A stretch of DNA of 64,000 nucleotides from the NCBI GenBank assembly GCA_946811695.1, contig OX328126.1:6532962-6596961 (forward strand), given 5' to 3'. This DNA comes from Gonocerus acuteangulatus (taxonomy: Eukaryota; Arthropoda; Insecta; Hemiptera; Coreidae). This document shows, in pieces, positions 35,301 to 46,410 of this stretch (within the stretch, counting starts at the first letter, position 1; every line of letters begins with the position of its first letter). The notes beneath the pieces were generated by a model that was not told the DNA's origin, searched no databases, and worked only from the letters and a program-made list of their open reading frames with translations. A program made the translations under genes and the position numbers.

Positions 35301-37522
35301 CAAAAATATAATGTGACCATAAAAAGTCAATTTACGTGTCAAACCGTGCCAAAGTCTTCTATTCATTGAAAACAGAACAATTTTTTTTATCTAGTTTAAC
35401 CCAAAGCTGTTTAACACAATAAGAAAGGCAACCATTGCTAGTCACTTCCACTTCCTCAGTTGAGCCTTGTTCCAACTACAATCTTTGTAAGGTGTGTTTT
35501 AAAAATTGTGTGCAAATTTTATTAATTCTTTTCACAATGGATTTATTACCTAGTGGTATGTTCTTAATAAATACATAATATGTATCTAATAACAGAAAGG
35601 CATATCAAAGAAAAAAATATATTAATGAAATTATTACTAGATTGTTCATATTTGGTTGATTATTCAAGTTTGAATAAGGTTTAAAAAAAAAGTTCCACAA
35701 AGTTCCAGTTCCAAATATTTTTTTTCGAAAAGCCTTAAGCTTCTACTTTACTGTCTTGAGATTTTCAGCTCTCCCTTCTTCCCCCTTTTAATGTAAATTT
35801 AAATTTAGTTTAGGCAGTCAGATAGAAGCTAAAGAATCCACGGCGCACAGTGGGCGAAAATCACCTTTTAGGTGGACAAAATTCAAAAAAATATTCTATT
35901 AATCACTTACTAAATATTATCTAGTATTTTTAGGAAGAAGGTAAAATATAAATATTTACTTTCTTGGATCATCAACGGGGGACGGAAGTGATTATTAATC
36001 GGCCTGCAAGAAAGGGAACATTTTTCCCAATGTTTATTGCAGTGTTGTTCTTGTAATTACTTTTCCATTTTTTGAACAGAAACTATAAGAGATTATTTAA
36101 ATTTCATGTTACCGATGTAGGAAGTGCAGTCTACCATATGATCAATTTCAAGAACTGTCATTAGAAAATGAGGCTGACGATACTGACTCGTCGGAAGAAA
36201 ATGCTGAAGGATGTAGCAGTATTGAATCAGACAATGATTGATGGATAATTAGTTTTTAGTGCATAATATAATTGTATATATTTGTTATTATTAAAAAAAA
36301 AAAAACAAAAAAAAAAAAAAACAAGTCAGTACAATTACTTTTTTCTTTAAGTCTATTTTTGTTCTTTATTTTCGAATTATTTTTATGTAAATCATGGATG
36401 CAAAAAGGTCTACTTAAATGTTCCATAGATTTACAAAATGCTTTCCCAATTTTTATCTATTATGTCAAAATATTTGTGTGTCCACAACATTTGTTTGTTG
36501 GATATACTAAAAACTATGGTCAAAGAATTTTTTAAATATTTTTCCCTATCTCAGTGACCTCAAAAATATTGAAAAACACACAAAAAAAAAAAAAAAAATT
36601 TGTCACCCTAAAAATGGATTTTTGCCCACTGTGCGCCGGTGGGACTCTAACCCACCATCTCCCGCATGATAATCTAAGGCGTGCGGTTTCCCTCTTGAAA
36701 TCAGGTGAAATATGTTTCACCAACCAAAAGTGTATTTAATGCTATAATAAACAAAAAATGTAAACAAAAATAAGTTGAAAAGGAGGGAACATAAACAGAG
36801 AGAATATTAAAAACTGACTTTACTTATCGGATCACCTGCTGATACATTTATAAATCTAATTGTAAGACAATGAATTGAAATAGCTTTTATTTTGTAAAAT
36901 ATTTTATATTGTTTGTTTTTGATAAAACGTACATTTCTTTCATCTGTATTTATATTTCTAGGAGTCTCCAAAAGCCACAAAAAGGGAATCCTCCCAAAAG
37001 AATGGCCCTGATGCTGCAAATGAGGTAAGCATTATTTTTATTGCTTTATACCAAAAACTGAACTATCTATGAAATTCATCATTCCTAATCAGTATTGTGC
37101 CCTCAGCCTTTTATTGACAAAAAGAAGCCTTCATTGCTTTAATATAAATTATTTTTGATAGGACATGCCTGAATTGTCTGTTCGCTCTCTCACCGGCTCA
37201 AAAATGATGTGATTTTGTTAAAAATTTAGTACAAAAATCTTTTGTCTAAATTGAAATATCAAGTTCGTTAAGCAGCAGAATCCGCCCACCGGTACATGGT
37301 TTTTGGAGAGAAATTCATGTGAAAATAATCGTAACGCTTACGTTACGTTTTTGTAGTTTGAAGGTACTCGTTTTAAAGGTTTCTTGATGTAAGAAAACGA
37401 ATGAAACCATTTTTAAGGTGATATCTTTTTATGTTTTTGAGAAGTGGAAAACTACATGATATTCAATTTTGCATTCCGAAAATTAAAAAAAATATTTTTT
37501 TTTTTTTAGAATCCCCCATTCA

Positions 37523-37568
<46 letters not shown>

Positions 37569-38541
37569 TAGCATCATTGTTATATAGAGCTCACTTTGGT
37601 TAATATAAACAAGGAATCGGAGTAAAAGTACTAGAAATGAGTTTTTAGTTGTAGACATTATGTTATAATAAATTCTAAGGGGGCGTGATTAGTTCAGTGG
37701 TAGAGCACTCGATTCGAGTTCTGGAGGGCCCGAGTTCAAAACTAATGTACGAACTAAAAAGTTTCTATTCTAGTGTAGTAATTTGAGGATAGGTCCCTAG
37801 GGGTCTACCCAACCTTTAATTAAATTATTACATACATGCAAAGGGGAAAATCAGGCGGCTGGAGCATAGTTCTGACTGTCTCTCCAGTGTGCTGTATGGT
37901 CAAAAATTAAATACCTATACAATATCTGCCCCTTTAAACCCTTGTGACCTGTTAAGTTCTTTTTTTTTTTGTTTTTCAAAAATTGTCTTAGAATCCTATT
38001 CCTATTTTCAATAAATTCTCCCGCATTCCTCTTTTATCCTTTATCCTTAATTTTTTTAGACTCGTAATAAAGAGCTAACCTTGATTAATATTATTTTTTT
38101 TAATATTTGTTATTTATATTATAATATAAATGTCTATTGTTCTCTAGTATTTATGTTTTATTTTTAGGATGAAAAACCAACAGCACCAAAAAAACGAAAA
38201 GTGGTAAGTTTTTATGTTCCTCTCTTTGTTATGTGATCTAGATAGATTTCTTTTCACTGTAATTTTAATAAATGTTATTTACGTTCTTTTGATACCTGAA
38301 ACCAATAAATAGTAGTTCTTTTATTGTGATGACTATTACAAAAGACTATTTTTATTCGGTTGGAATGGATGAAGTTAAGTCAGTTTTATTTATTTTTATG
38401 AAGTCATTAAAGTAAAAAAAAAAAATATTCATCATTTCTCTTTCATTTGTACGCTATACTTTTAGCGCCGGTCCTCCCTCCATCAGCCATCTGGATTTTA
38501 AGAAAACCACTATTTCACTCAAAGGTTATGGTTGTTTACTG

Positions 38542-38591
<50 letters not shown>

Positions 38592-38604
38592 TTATATATA
38601 TATA

Positions 38605-38672
<68 letters not shown>

Positions 38673-41600
38673 AGTATTAACTCTGTCCTACTTTTTTTAT
38701 AGCCCTGATAAAGGCTTGAATTTCAAGCCGATACGTTTGCTAGCAATAAAACTCATTTTCCTATTCAAAATGTAGTTTTATTATGACACAATCACCGAAC
38801 CTAGACAATTTCTACCTTCTTATAAATTTTATATTTAATTCTACCCATGTTATCTGATTATACCGCTCTTGTATCTTCATAAATTTAATGAAATACTGGT
38901 GGCCGTTAGGATTAAGGCGTGAGCACTTACCACTCCATGTCAAAGAGTTGTGGGTTCGATTCGCACTAAGAAAAGGCATCAGCCCTATCCTGGCTAGAAA
39001 AGGATGGTAACCTATAGATAATCCCTTCCGTCCTAAAATTCGTAGTTAATAATAAATGGACGTTAAAATTTAATAAATAATGAAATACAAAAATGTTTTA
39101 CTAACAAAATGGGCGGGACTATTGTATGTGATCCGAAAATTCAAATTTTGTCACGTCTGATTGATCAACTGATCTTTATTTCACGATGTTAGCCACATTT
39201 TCATAAAATTAAAAAAAAAAAACAATATTAAAAAGAGGTGCAATTAATTTCTAAAATTTATTAATTTAAAGAAAAATATCATTGGGAGAAATGTATTGAC
39301 TCTTAACAGAATATTTATTTATTTTATCGGAAAAAAATAATTTTGTTGAATTTGAAACTGGAATTTTGTATGTTCCAATCCAATAACACTTTGATATCAT
39401 GAATAAGTTTGACTTTTCCATTCATCAAAATTGATGTATAATTTGGGAGGAATGGTTAACCGTTTACTCACCATAGTTCCCGTTGTTGGAAATTGGGCAG
39501 GAATGGTTAACCGTTTACTCACCATAGTTCCCGTTGTTGGAACATCAAATCCAAAACATTTTAATCCATTTCACAAACTCTTTTACCAATTTAATTTCAA
39601 TGAAATAAAGTATTGAATTAATCATACATATTTTTAATACATGGAAATCGGATCTGAATTGACACACAAAATTTATGAAATTTTATGCTTTATGCTTGTT
39701 TTCTCCCTATGAGGTAAACAACTGGTAGAACTAGTCCAATAATTTTTATATTGTGAAATATACATTTAACAATATAATGTTACATTTGAAGGGGTCGGGG
39801 CAAAATAGTCCCAAGCGAAATTTTGAAAAAAATTTAACTGTAGCTGCTATATGTTGGATATTATGTGTGACTATTAGAATATGATGCAAATTCTACTAAA
39901 ATATAACTACAAGTTATGTACGCTACATAATCTTGTTGTTGTCTCTAACCGTTTTAACTGATAGTCACACTGATAGTATTCAACATACAGCAGCTACCGT
40001 TAAGTTTTGTTCAAAATGTTGCTTGGCACTATTTTGCTCCGACCCCCTTCATTTGTTGTAATAAGTTTATATGGTAAAGTGTTATCTGCCGTGAAACAGC
40101 TATGTTCCCATTTGGGAACAATAGGATGTTCGGCCAGGAGGAGGCACTTCTTAGCTAATAACTTAAAGGAACTGTTAAATAAAAACGAAGCCTCTGTGAA
40201 GATATTGATGAATTACCTAGTAGATACCAGATTGTGCAACCAAATATAGTTTAGTCACGTGTTACCTGAATTTAATTTCGTTTATGAAGTTAGTGTGTGT
40301 AAATATTGTGTATATGAGAGTGATTGGTGTGTGTTAGTATTTATTGAATGAATGTTTTGAGAATGAATGTGGTTCTGTACATATGTAAATAGGCAACATT
40401 TTAGAGTTAGGTCTAGAATTAAGGGTAGTTCCAATATATTTTAAACAAGGAACTATTAGTGTAAATAGTCTAGTGTTTAGTTTATGAACACTTAATTAAA
40501 AATTGTTTCTTCATTTGTTAAAAAAGAAGCAATAAACAATGGTGCTAATGACCACCTACAGTAGTAGATGCACCAAAAAAAAAAAAAAATAATAAATAAA
40601 AAAATAAATAAAAAAATAAAATAAAAAGAAAATAGTAATTTGGGCTTAGATGCCTTGAGATCACGAGAACTACCAGAAATCATTCAAAATTTTCTCTATT
40701 TCTACCTTTAGAAGTATTGCCTACTGTTTTCATTTTCAGTTTCCATTCTGCCTTTGAATTGGACACGAATTTTTTTTTTTTTTTTTTAATTCTAATCGTT
40801 TATGTAGATTCTTTCATAAAATCGTAAATCATTTTAGTTCAGTTAGATCAGTAAACAATTAAGTATACTTTGTTTTCATGGTAATTTTCTGGTTAGTTTT
40901 TATTTTTCTGTGACTTCATTAACCATTTTTATCACTAATTGAAGGAAAAAGATGCCAGCTCTGATGGACCAGAGTTAAGAAAGAGGCCGATGCAGCTCAG
41001 GGAAAAACGAGAAAAGCCAGCAGTTCAGCCTGCGAATTCTGTTTCAAAGGTATTTATTGTCAAAAAAAAAAAGTGTTATAATCTAAATCAAATGAAAACA
41101 TTAAATAAATATTCTGAAAGGTCCATCTTTGCGTATTGTTTCTTCAGCAATTCATTTTCGAATGTATTTCATGGCCTCCAAAACAGGCAACTTCTTTTAT
41201 TCTCGGGTCCACTATTTGCGAGATTGTGATAATATAGTCCGAGAGGGGTCTCCCGTGGTCTAGTGGCTAGTGCGCTAGATTCATAAGCAGGAGATGGTGG
41301 GTTCGATCCCCACCGGCGCCAGAAATTTTCTCATCTCAGGGCTCGCTGAGAAAATTCCTGGTTGCACCCTGGATCTCGGCGCTAATGGCCAAGAATTATG
41401 TCGATGCGCCATAAAAAAAATAAATAAATAAAGAAAAATATAGTCCGAGTGCCAGTAACTGTACGTTTCATGAAGTGTTCTATGCACCTTGAAATTTTGC
41501 TATAATGTACCTCTTTTGTTGATAAGAAGGTAGATATGCGTTAGCTAGACTTACCGTGGAACAACAGGAACTGCGTATTGGGGAAAGGTGCAAACAAATA

Positions 41601-43322
41601 TTTTCCAAAAATAGTGTTTTATTCAGAAGTGAACTATCTTTATCTTTAATGTAAAATTAAGACAATTTTACAATGAATAATAATAATGCGCACGGTAAAA
41701 ATGTTTTTAGGCCATTTTTTTTAGCGAAACTGTAAATAAAAAAGGAGTAGCTTATTATAATAATAAATAAAAAAAACATTTTCATTGCTACATTTAAAAA
41801 TCACGTCTAAAAATAAGCAGTGGTTTCGGAATGAAGTAGAAAGAGAAATATATGGAAGAAAAATAAGTAAACTTTATTTTAAATGGTTATTGTAGGTTTA
41901 GTGCGTACCTCAATTGTAGTAAATAAATTGTTTCAAATAATACACGTCGTCGTTCACGTAAGATAAACATGAAAATGATGATTTGTAACAAGCGCCTAAG
42001 TAAAAAAAAAACAAAAAAACAAATGCGGGTGCGTACGGCCGCTCTAGGAGAGGGAGTTTGGCCTGCCTTTGGAGGGAGTAGGCAGATAGCCCCATCGCAT
42101 CGAAAAGGTTAAAATTGTCTGCCTTATTTATTATTCATTGTAAAATTGCCTTAATTTGCAATTTTTTTACGTTAATGATAGTTGGCTTCTGAATAAAACA
42201 CTATTTTTGGGTAATATTGTTATGCACAGTACCTGGTGTTCCAAGGTATGTCCAGAAAACACATATTTACCTTCTTATCTACCCAAGAGGTAAATTATAG
42301 CAAAATTTCAAGGTCCATAAAACACTTCATGAAAAGTGCGTTACCAGCTCTCCGACTAAAATAGTCTGGCATTTATGATCACTCACATCACTTCACTGAC
42401 ATGAGAATTTAACGAGATAACAATCAAGTTTATCAATCTTCCACCTTCTAAAAATCTTACATAAATCGGAGTCACCGGCCCGCACAACCACACTACAACA
42501 AATACAGAAAAAGAGTGGGTACTAGAATGATCCGAGGACCTTCCCTCACAGCGTCATAGTGCAGAGTTCGTACTTTTGGCCGCTAGCCAGTTTCTGCAAT
42601 AGCGTTGTCAATGCCATCTGGAGAAGCTGCATGGAGAATATATAAAAAAAACAATTACCATTCCTGCCATTTATAAATCTTAAAAAAATAGTGAGTTTAT
42701 TTATTTATCAATTTGGATTGTAAATATATTGATATAAAAACTATTTGGTCCATCTAATTATTTTTCTGTAATGATGACTAACCATTCACACCTTTTTGTA
42801 TTTAACAGTTTCTGAATTTCAATATATATATATATTTAAAGGCCATAAATGTTAAGGTATGAGCACTCTGTGGTTAAGGTCATGGGTTCGATTCCCACTA
42901 GGGATTATTCATTTTTAATTAGAAGAAAAGTAAAGGCACTAGCCCTTTCCTGGTTAGAAAAGGGTAGTAACCTTTAGATAACCCGTTCCAAAAATCTGTG
43001 CTCTGTATAATTGGACGTTTACATTTAATCAATGTGATAACAAATATTGATAATCTTGGTAATTGAATTTCTATTTTTCTGTTTCAGCCTGCTAATAAAA
43101 AGAAACCTGCCAAAAAAAGTGCCACAAAAAAGTCGCCCAAGAAACCTGCAGCAAAAGCAAAAAAGGATTTTGAGGTAGAATTTTAGCAAACTATGATTTA
43201 TTTTAATTTCCATCAGAAAATTGTTTTTAATTTATATTGTATATATCAAGTAATGTGGGCATGCTAAAAAAGAAAAAAAAAAGAAAAAAGCAAGATGTAA
43301 GTTCTCCTCTCTCTGCGCATTC

Positions 43323-43381
<59 letters not shown>

Positions 43382-45173
43382 GGCGCATCAACAAATCTTG
43401 GCTATTAGCGCTGACATCCAGGAATTTTCTCAGCAAGCCCTGAGATGGGAAAATTTCTGACGCCGGTGGGGATCGAACCCACCATCTCCCGCTTATGAAT
43501 CTAGCGTACTAGCAACTAGACCAAGGGAGACCCCCCGCATTTGTAATTGTTGTCGTTTTTGTATGGCAACGTAGTTTTATCTACCTTCGCATCCCCTTAC
43601 TCTGTTAGATAAATGTTTAGTATCATCATTTCTTCACTTTTAAAATTTATGTGATCTTTAACATATGATGCACATTTTATACAGTGTGGGGTAATTTCAC
43701 TGGCGGAGAAAACGAAAATTGAAATATAGAGAACTCTGGCACGAAACATGACCCACATAGATGGAAATGAAACAAAGTAAATCTGGTAGCACTCTAGAGA
43801 GAAGTGAATAAAATAAATATACTTCATGGCAGTCTAGCCGGCGTTTAAAGTATGGTCGATCAGGAAGGACGGGAAAGAATGGATAAGAAATTGGGGATAA
43901 AATGAGAGGAAAGTTACAGGCAAACCTCTTATCATCCATCTGCCTGAAGTACTGTATTGTAGAGTCCGAGGTTGGGAGAAAACAGAAGGCAAAGCTCCTC
44001 ATAGGACGCCGAAGAACAGAAATCCGCCAATTATCAGAATTGGACTAAATGGAATAAGACGTCCTCACTTTACAATTCCACATGAAAGACTGCATACTCT
44101 CTCTGACTAAGACGGAAGGCAGAAGCCAGCCAATCAGCGCCCTTTTCCTGTGTATCACGTGATCATACACGCCCCTTCTTCCTTTTCCATGAATCACGTG
44201 GGAAAATTCCACCATCTGTATCTATTACGTCATATTGACTAAAAATACTGAACATAAAGCTTTATTAATTGCTTAAATATATGTAAAAATTTTAATTTTA
44301 TAGATATCACGGTAATCTGTGTAAAAATAATTTTAAGCTAATTATAGTTAAGGCTTTTTCTTTTTAAGTGAAATTATTTTCTTTTTAATGGGCATGAAAT
44401 TTGCTTTTCAAATTATGAAAATATCACAAAAAAGTCCTGAAATTGGCTTTCACAAAAGTAGTAGACACCCTGTGAATGTGAAGTATCAGGAGTTTACTAT
44501 GCTTTCCAAATCATTCCAGTTTTCTGTATATTAGGGAAACATGCTGAGATATGATCCATTTCTTGTAAGTCAGCCTTTTTAAAATCTCATAGGGGAAATG
44601 TACTTCAGATATTACTAATAACTTCTTTTCTTTCAGAAATCAAATTTTTAATTTTAATTTATTATGTTATAGGTTGAAAAAATTCTAGAAACGAGGGAAA
44701 ACAAAAAAGGAAAAAAAGAATATTTAGTGCGTTGGAAGGGATACAGTGCCAAGGACGATACGTGGGAACCTGAATCAAATCTGAAATGTCCTTCTCTGCT
44801 AGCTGAATTCAAAGAGAATGTAAGTTCATTTCAAAAATAGTTTCTCAAAATACTAATGGTTAAATTTTCTATTTTTTTATCTGTATCTTGGAACTAACTT
44901 ATAAAATTCTAGTGAACTCTGCTAGGTATAACAGGGCAAGATATATTTGAATTGGTAAAAGGGCCTGTATCCACCCCTTATTATGGGGTTATTATAATGG
45001 TTCATTATAATGGACGTTAACATTTCAGTAAATAAAAATTCCGGCAGTAATTAGTATCGCTTCTTAGTGAGATAATATTTTTAGTTTGTTTAATACCTTT
45101 TGCTACTTGGTTGCTCTGGCTTTTTTATTTATTTATTTATTTTTTTCAGGAGGGAAAGGCCTCGGAAGACTAA
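29956..45173 (+). CDS. Lysine-rich chromodomain protein, eight coding exons
   Basis: Exons: 29956-30039, 31948-32010, 36962-37024, 38168-38203, 40945-41049, 43088-43174, 44673-44819, 45150-45173. All introns are GT/AG, all are phase 0, and the product is 202 residues. Residues 1-142 are a charged, low-complexity, probably disordered Lys/Ser/Glu tail with a PKKRKV nuclear signal (77-82) and a histone-H1-like [20 protein letters not shown] run (122-141). Residues 144-193 form a chromodomain: [30 protein letters not shown]. The aromatic cage is F145, W167, Y170, complete, so methyl-lysine binding (H3K9me or H3K27me) is expected in chromatin. F in the first cage position and the FEVEKIL start are more like MPP8 or CDY than classical HP1. 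No chromoshadow, ankyrin or hydratase domain follows, so the orthologue is uncertain. Confidence 0.9.
30150..30310 (+). repeat. Fragment of the 50.2-54.8 kb foldback family
   Basis: CTTCCGAAG...AGTGACTATTGAGG, then GAAAATGACTCCTGTTAGAA and a short TA run, a diverged copy of 53730-53880. In chromodomain intron 1. Confidence 0.6.
30765..31190 (+). pseudogene. Jockey-like LINE reverse transcriptase C-terminal fragment
   Basis: After one frameshift the frame reads [20 protein letters not shown], then [20 protein letters not shown] and [10 protein letters not shown]. This is the thumb and connection end of Jockey-clade non-LTR reverse transcriptases (Q.K.LR.I..A..Y..N..LH.DL.IP.V). Upstream, [10 protein letters not shown] is the preceding motif in another frame. 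It is a 5'-truncated dead copy inside chromodomain intron 1. Confidence 0.7.
32220..32298. repeat. Poly(dT) tract of about 79 bases
   Basis: Uninterrupted T-run 210 bp after chromodomain exon 2; no adjoining retroelement body was recognised. Its length may be an assembly estimate. Confidence 0.85.
32829..33775 (+). mobile_element. Half copy of the 50.2-54.8 kb foldback family
   Basis: Runs from TAGCACTTTCCTCCGAAGGA through a (TG)n/(CG) core, ACACGATAGCGGCCAGAGTT, and GGTTTACTC repeats to GCTCCTGCGTGACGGACTTT. It has the same order as 53730-54845 but no opposing arm. In chromodomain intron 2. Confidence 0.8.
34598..34655 (+). repeat. Relic terminal repeat of the 58.4 kb foldback family
   Basis: CGCAGGAACTGTGTTATCTT, then AGTGCGTTTCC and CCTAGTGTC, a decayed copy of the left terminus at 58395. 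Confidence 0.5.
35030..35265. repeat. Repeat shared with 27.98-28.09 kb, then a SINE C piece (minus)
   Basis: GAAAAAGTCATGAATTTTGA occurs here and at about 28028, within about 100 bp of similar sequence. 35175-35265 matches the tail part of SINE C in reverse (CATCGACTTCTGCCGACATC). Confidence 0.6.
36060..36243 (+). other. Unassigned open frame with CxxCxxC and acidic tail
   Basis: [20 protein letters not shown], then an Asp/Glu/Ser-rich end ([10 protein letters not shown]...SDND) and a TGA at 36241. It could be a terminal exon or transposon debris within chromodomain intron 2. Not recognised. Confidence 0.25.
36636..36692 (-). repeat. SINE family C head fragment
   Basis: GCGCCGGTGGGACTCTAACC and CACCATCTCCCGCATGATAA are the reverse of the tRNA-like head. 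Confidence 0.65.
37175..37470 (+). repeat. Fragment of the 58.4-62.0 kb foldback family
   Basis: CTGTTCGCTCTCTCACCGGC, TAGTACAAAAATCTTTTGTC and ACCGGTACATGGTTTTTGGA follow the order at 60.65-60.95 kb. In chromodomain intron 3, followed by a poly(T) of about 40 (37528-37567). Confidence 0.65.
37680..37965 (+). repeat. tRNA-derived SINE, family A (second copy)
   Basis: GATTAGTTCAGTGGTAGAGC and GGGCCCGAGTTCAAAACTAA, diverged from the 5048 copy. Confidence 0.7.
38543..38790 (+). repeat. (TA)n tract followed by a Penelope-like terminal motif
   Basis: About 125 bp of TA/TTTA repeats, then GCCGATACGTTTGCTAGCAA near 38728. This motif shape is seen at ends of Penelope-like elements; the family is inference. 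Confidence 0.55.
38897..39065 (+). repeat. tRNA-derived SINE, family B
   Basis: TGGCCGTTAGGATTAAGGCG head, B-box GGGTTCGATTCGCACTAAG and body as at 13286, with a short internal deletion. Confidence 0.75.
39449..39545 (+). repeat. 51-bp tandem duplication
   Basis: GGAATGGTTAACCGTTTACT, then CACCATAGTTCCCGTTGTTG, occurs twice with a 51-bp offset and no differences seen. Confidence 0.85.
39790..40048. mobile_element. MITE with GGGGTCGG termini
   Basis: GGGTCGGGGCAAAATAGTCC at the left is mirrored by GGCACTATTTTGCTCCGACC at the right. Inner segments also pair (GCTGCTATATGTTGGATA with ATTCAACATACAGCAGC). Confidence 0.75.
41244..41436 (+). repeat. SINE family C with a 13-bp target duplication
   Basis: GGTCTCCCGTGGTCTAGTGG head, B-box GGGTTCGATCCCCACCG, and A-rich (AAATA)n tail. 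AATATAGTCCGAG flanks it exactly at 41231-41243 and 41437-41449. In chromodomain intron 5. Confidence 0.9.
41440..42358. mobile_element. Foldback element, same family as 5767-6689
   Basis: The left arm (41440-41640) contains CATGAAGTGTTCTATGCACC and GATAAGAAGGTAGATATGCG; the right arm (42175-42358) mirrors it. The SINE just to the left landed in its left terminus, so the foldback is older. Confidence 0.8.
42838..43025 (+). repeat. tRNA-derived SINE, family B
   Basis: GGTCATGGGTTCGATTCCCA and CACTAGCCCTTTCCTGGTTA, with a partly deleted head. It ends about 60 bp before chromodomain exon 6. Confidence 0.7.
43323..43536 (-). repeat. SINE family C with a long poly(A) tail (minus)
   Basis: A T-run of about 56 (the tail), then the reversed body and head (GATCGAACCCACCATCTCCC, TAGACCAAGGGAGACC). 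GCATTCG before and GCATTTG after are a possible target duplication. Confidence 0.8.
43540..44480. other. Unassigned part of chromodomain intron 6
   Basis: More balanced base composition at 43690-44230, with no motif I recognise. It ends with a fragment of the 27.98-28.09/35.03 kb repeat (GTAGACACCCTGTG near 44460). Confidence 0.35.
44673..44819 (+). CDS. Chromodomain exon
   Basis: Encodes 49 residues carrying nearly the whole chromodomain; the first strand residue F145 comes from the end of the previous exon. W177 and E178 of DTWEP and the closing helix (LLAEF) are intact. Confidence 0.93.
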
Positions 45174-45408
45174 AGGAGGAAGAACCCACAAGGAGGAAAC
45201 CAATCACTGAGAATTTTTGAATGTTTTTAATTTAATTTTCCTTCTCGAAGGAAATGTAAGAAATACAGTGTTGATCAATTTATTGTAGACGTGCGTACAC
45301 CATTGTTAATTGTACGCATTTGAAAAGCGTGTGCAATGGTAGAATTCAGTTTTGGACAATTAAATAGTTTTTATATATACATTTTTTTTATGTTTCACTT
45401 ATGTTTTT

Positions 45409-45414
45409 AATAAA
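45409..45414 (+). terminator. Poly(A) signal of the chromodomain gene
   Basis: AATAAA 236 bp after the stop codon, in a T-rich 3' region. Confidence 0.6.
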
Positions 45415-46405
45415 AACAAATGATGTGATTTAACTTTTTTTTTTTTTTCATTTTATCTTTTAACACGCATGACGACTAAGAAGTGACTAAAGAAATAATT
45501 TGAGATGTTTATTCGTCACTTTCTTTTGCGTTTTAATTATTTTTTGAAGGGAAATTTGTTATAAATTATAACGGAAGTAATATTTATAATTTTTCCAGTA
45601 ATTGTACATAGAGAATTAAGATACAACATATATTCTAACTTCTATATGTCGACAAAAAACATAGATTTGGAATAACTTCAAAAACACAGTATCTATTTTT
45701 TGTTTTTTTCATAATATCATAAGATGTATTGAATGTATATAAGGTCTTGTATTTTTTCCTTAAAGTTTTCAATAATGTAGAGATGGTGGTATGCACTGAT
45801 GTAATAAGTATCTTTCTCCTTTATATCAAACAAAATAGAGACCACTTCAACTTTCGGATTTATTTAACCAATAATACGTTGGTTGAGCAGCTTTTCTCAT
45901 AGAGATAAATCGGACAATACACTCCTTGTTTCCATTTCCTCTTTGCAAATAATATATTTTTTGAATAAATTCTTGTATAGAGCTTATTGTAATTGCTGCA
46001 TATCATCATCATCATCATCATCGTATAGAGTAAAGAGGGGAAAAATATCTGTACTATTTTATTTTTAAATAAATATTCCTATTTCAGGGAACCCCTCTAT
46101 TTATTGTATTAATTAATTAAATTATTACTTTCATGATCTTACATTGCAAAATAAAAGTACAAAAATAGGTTTTTATATTATTGTTTAAAGCATATTTTTA
46201 TTTGTTTTTACCCTTATCTCCATGATTTTTAATCTTTACATTTTATCGAGGTGTTTTTTCCCTTCTTCCACTGGGAGGAAACCTGGTTATGACATCAACC
46301 TAATGACACAAACCAGGAGTGCTGACTAGAAAAAAAAAAACATTTCAAAACCCATAAAAGATGAAAATAACGTTTGAAATTTGTATTTCTATGTGTGAGT
46401 GTGTA
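45415..46405. other. Intergenic, nothing recognised
   Basis: AT-rich; (ATC)n at 46001-46023 and several further AATAAA words. Open frames are short and featureless. Confidence 0.4.
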
Positions 46406-46410
46406 TATAC

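Noticed and set aside
38447..38674. Ile/Tyr repeat open frame (also at 29281, 52536, 60012)
   Set aside because: Translation of (TA)n and (TATC)n microsatellites.
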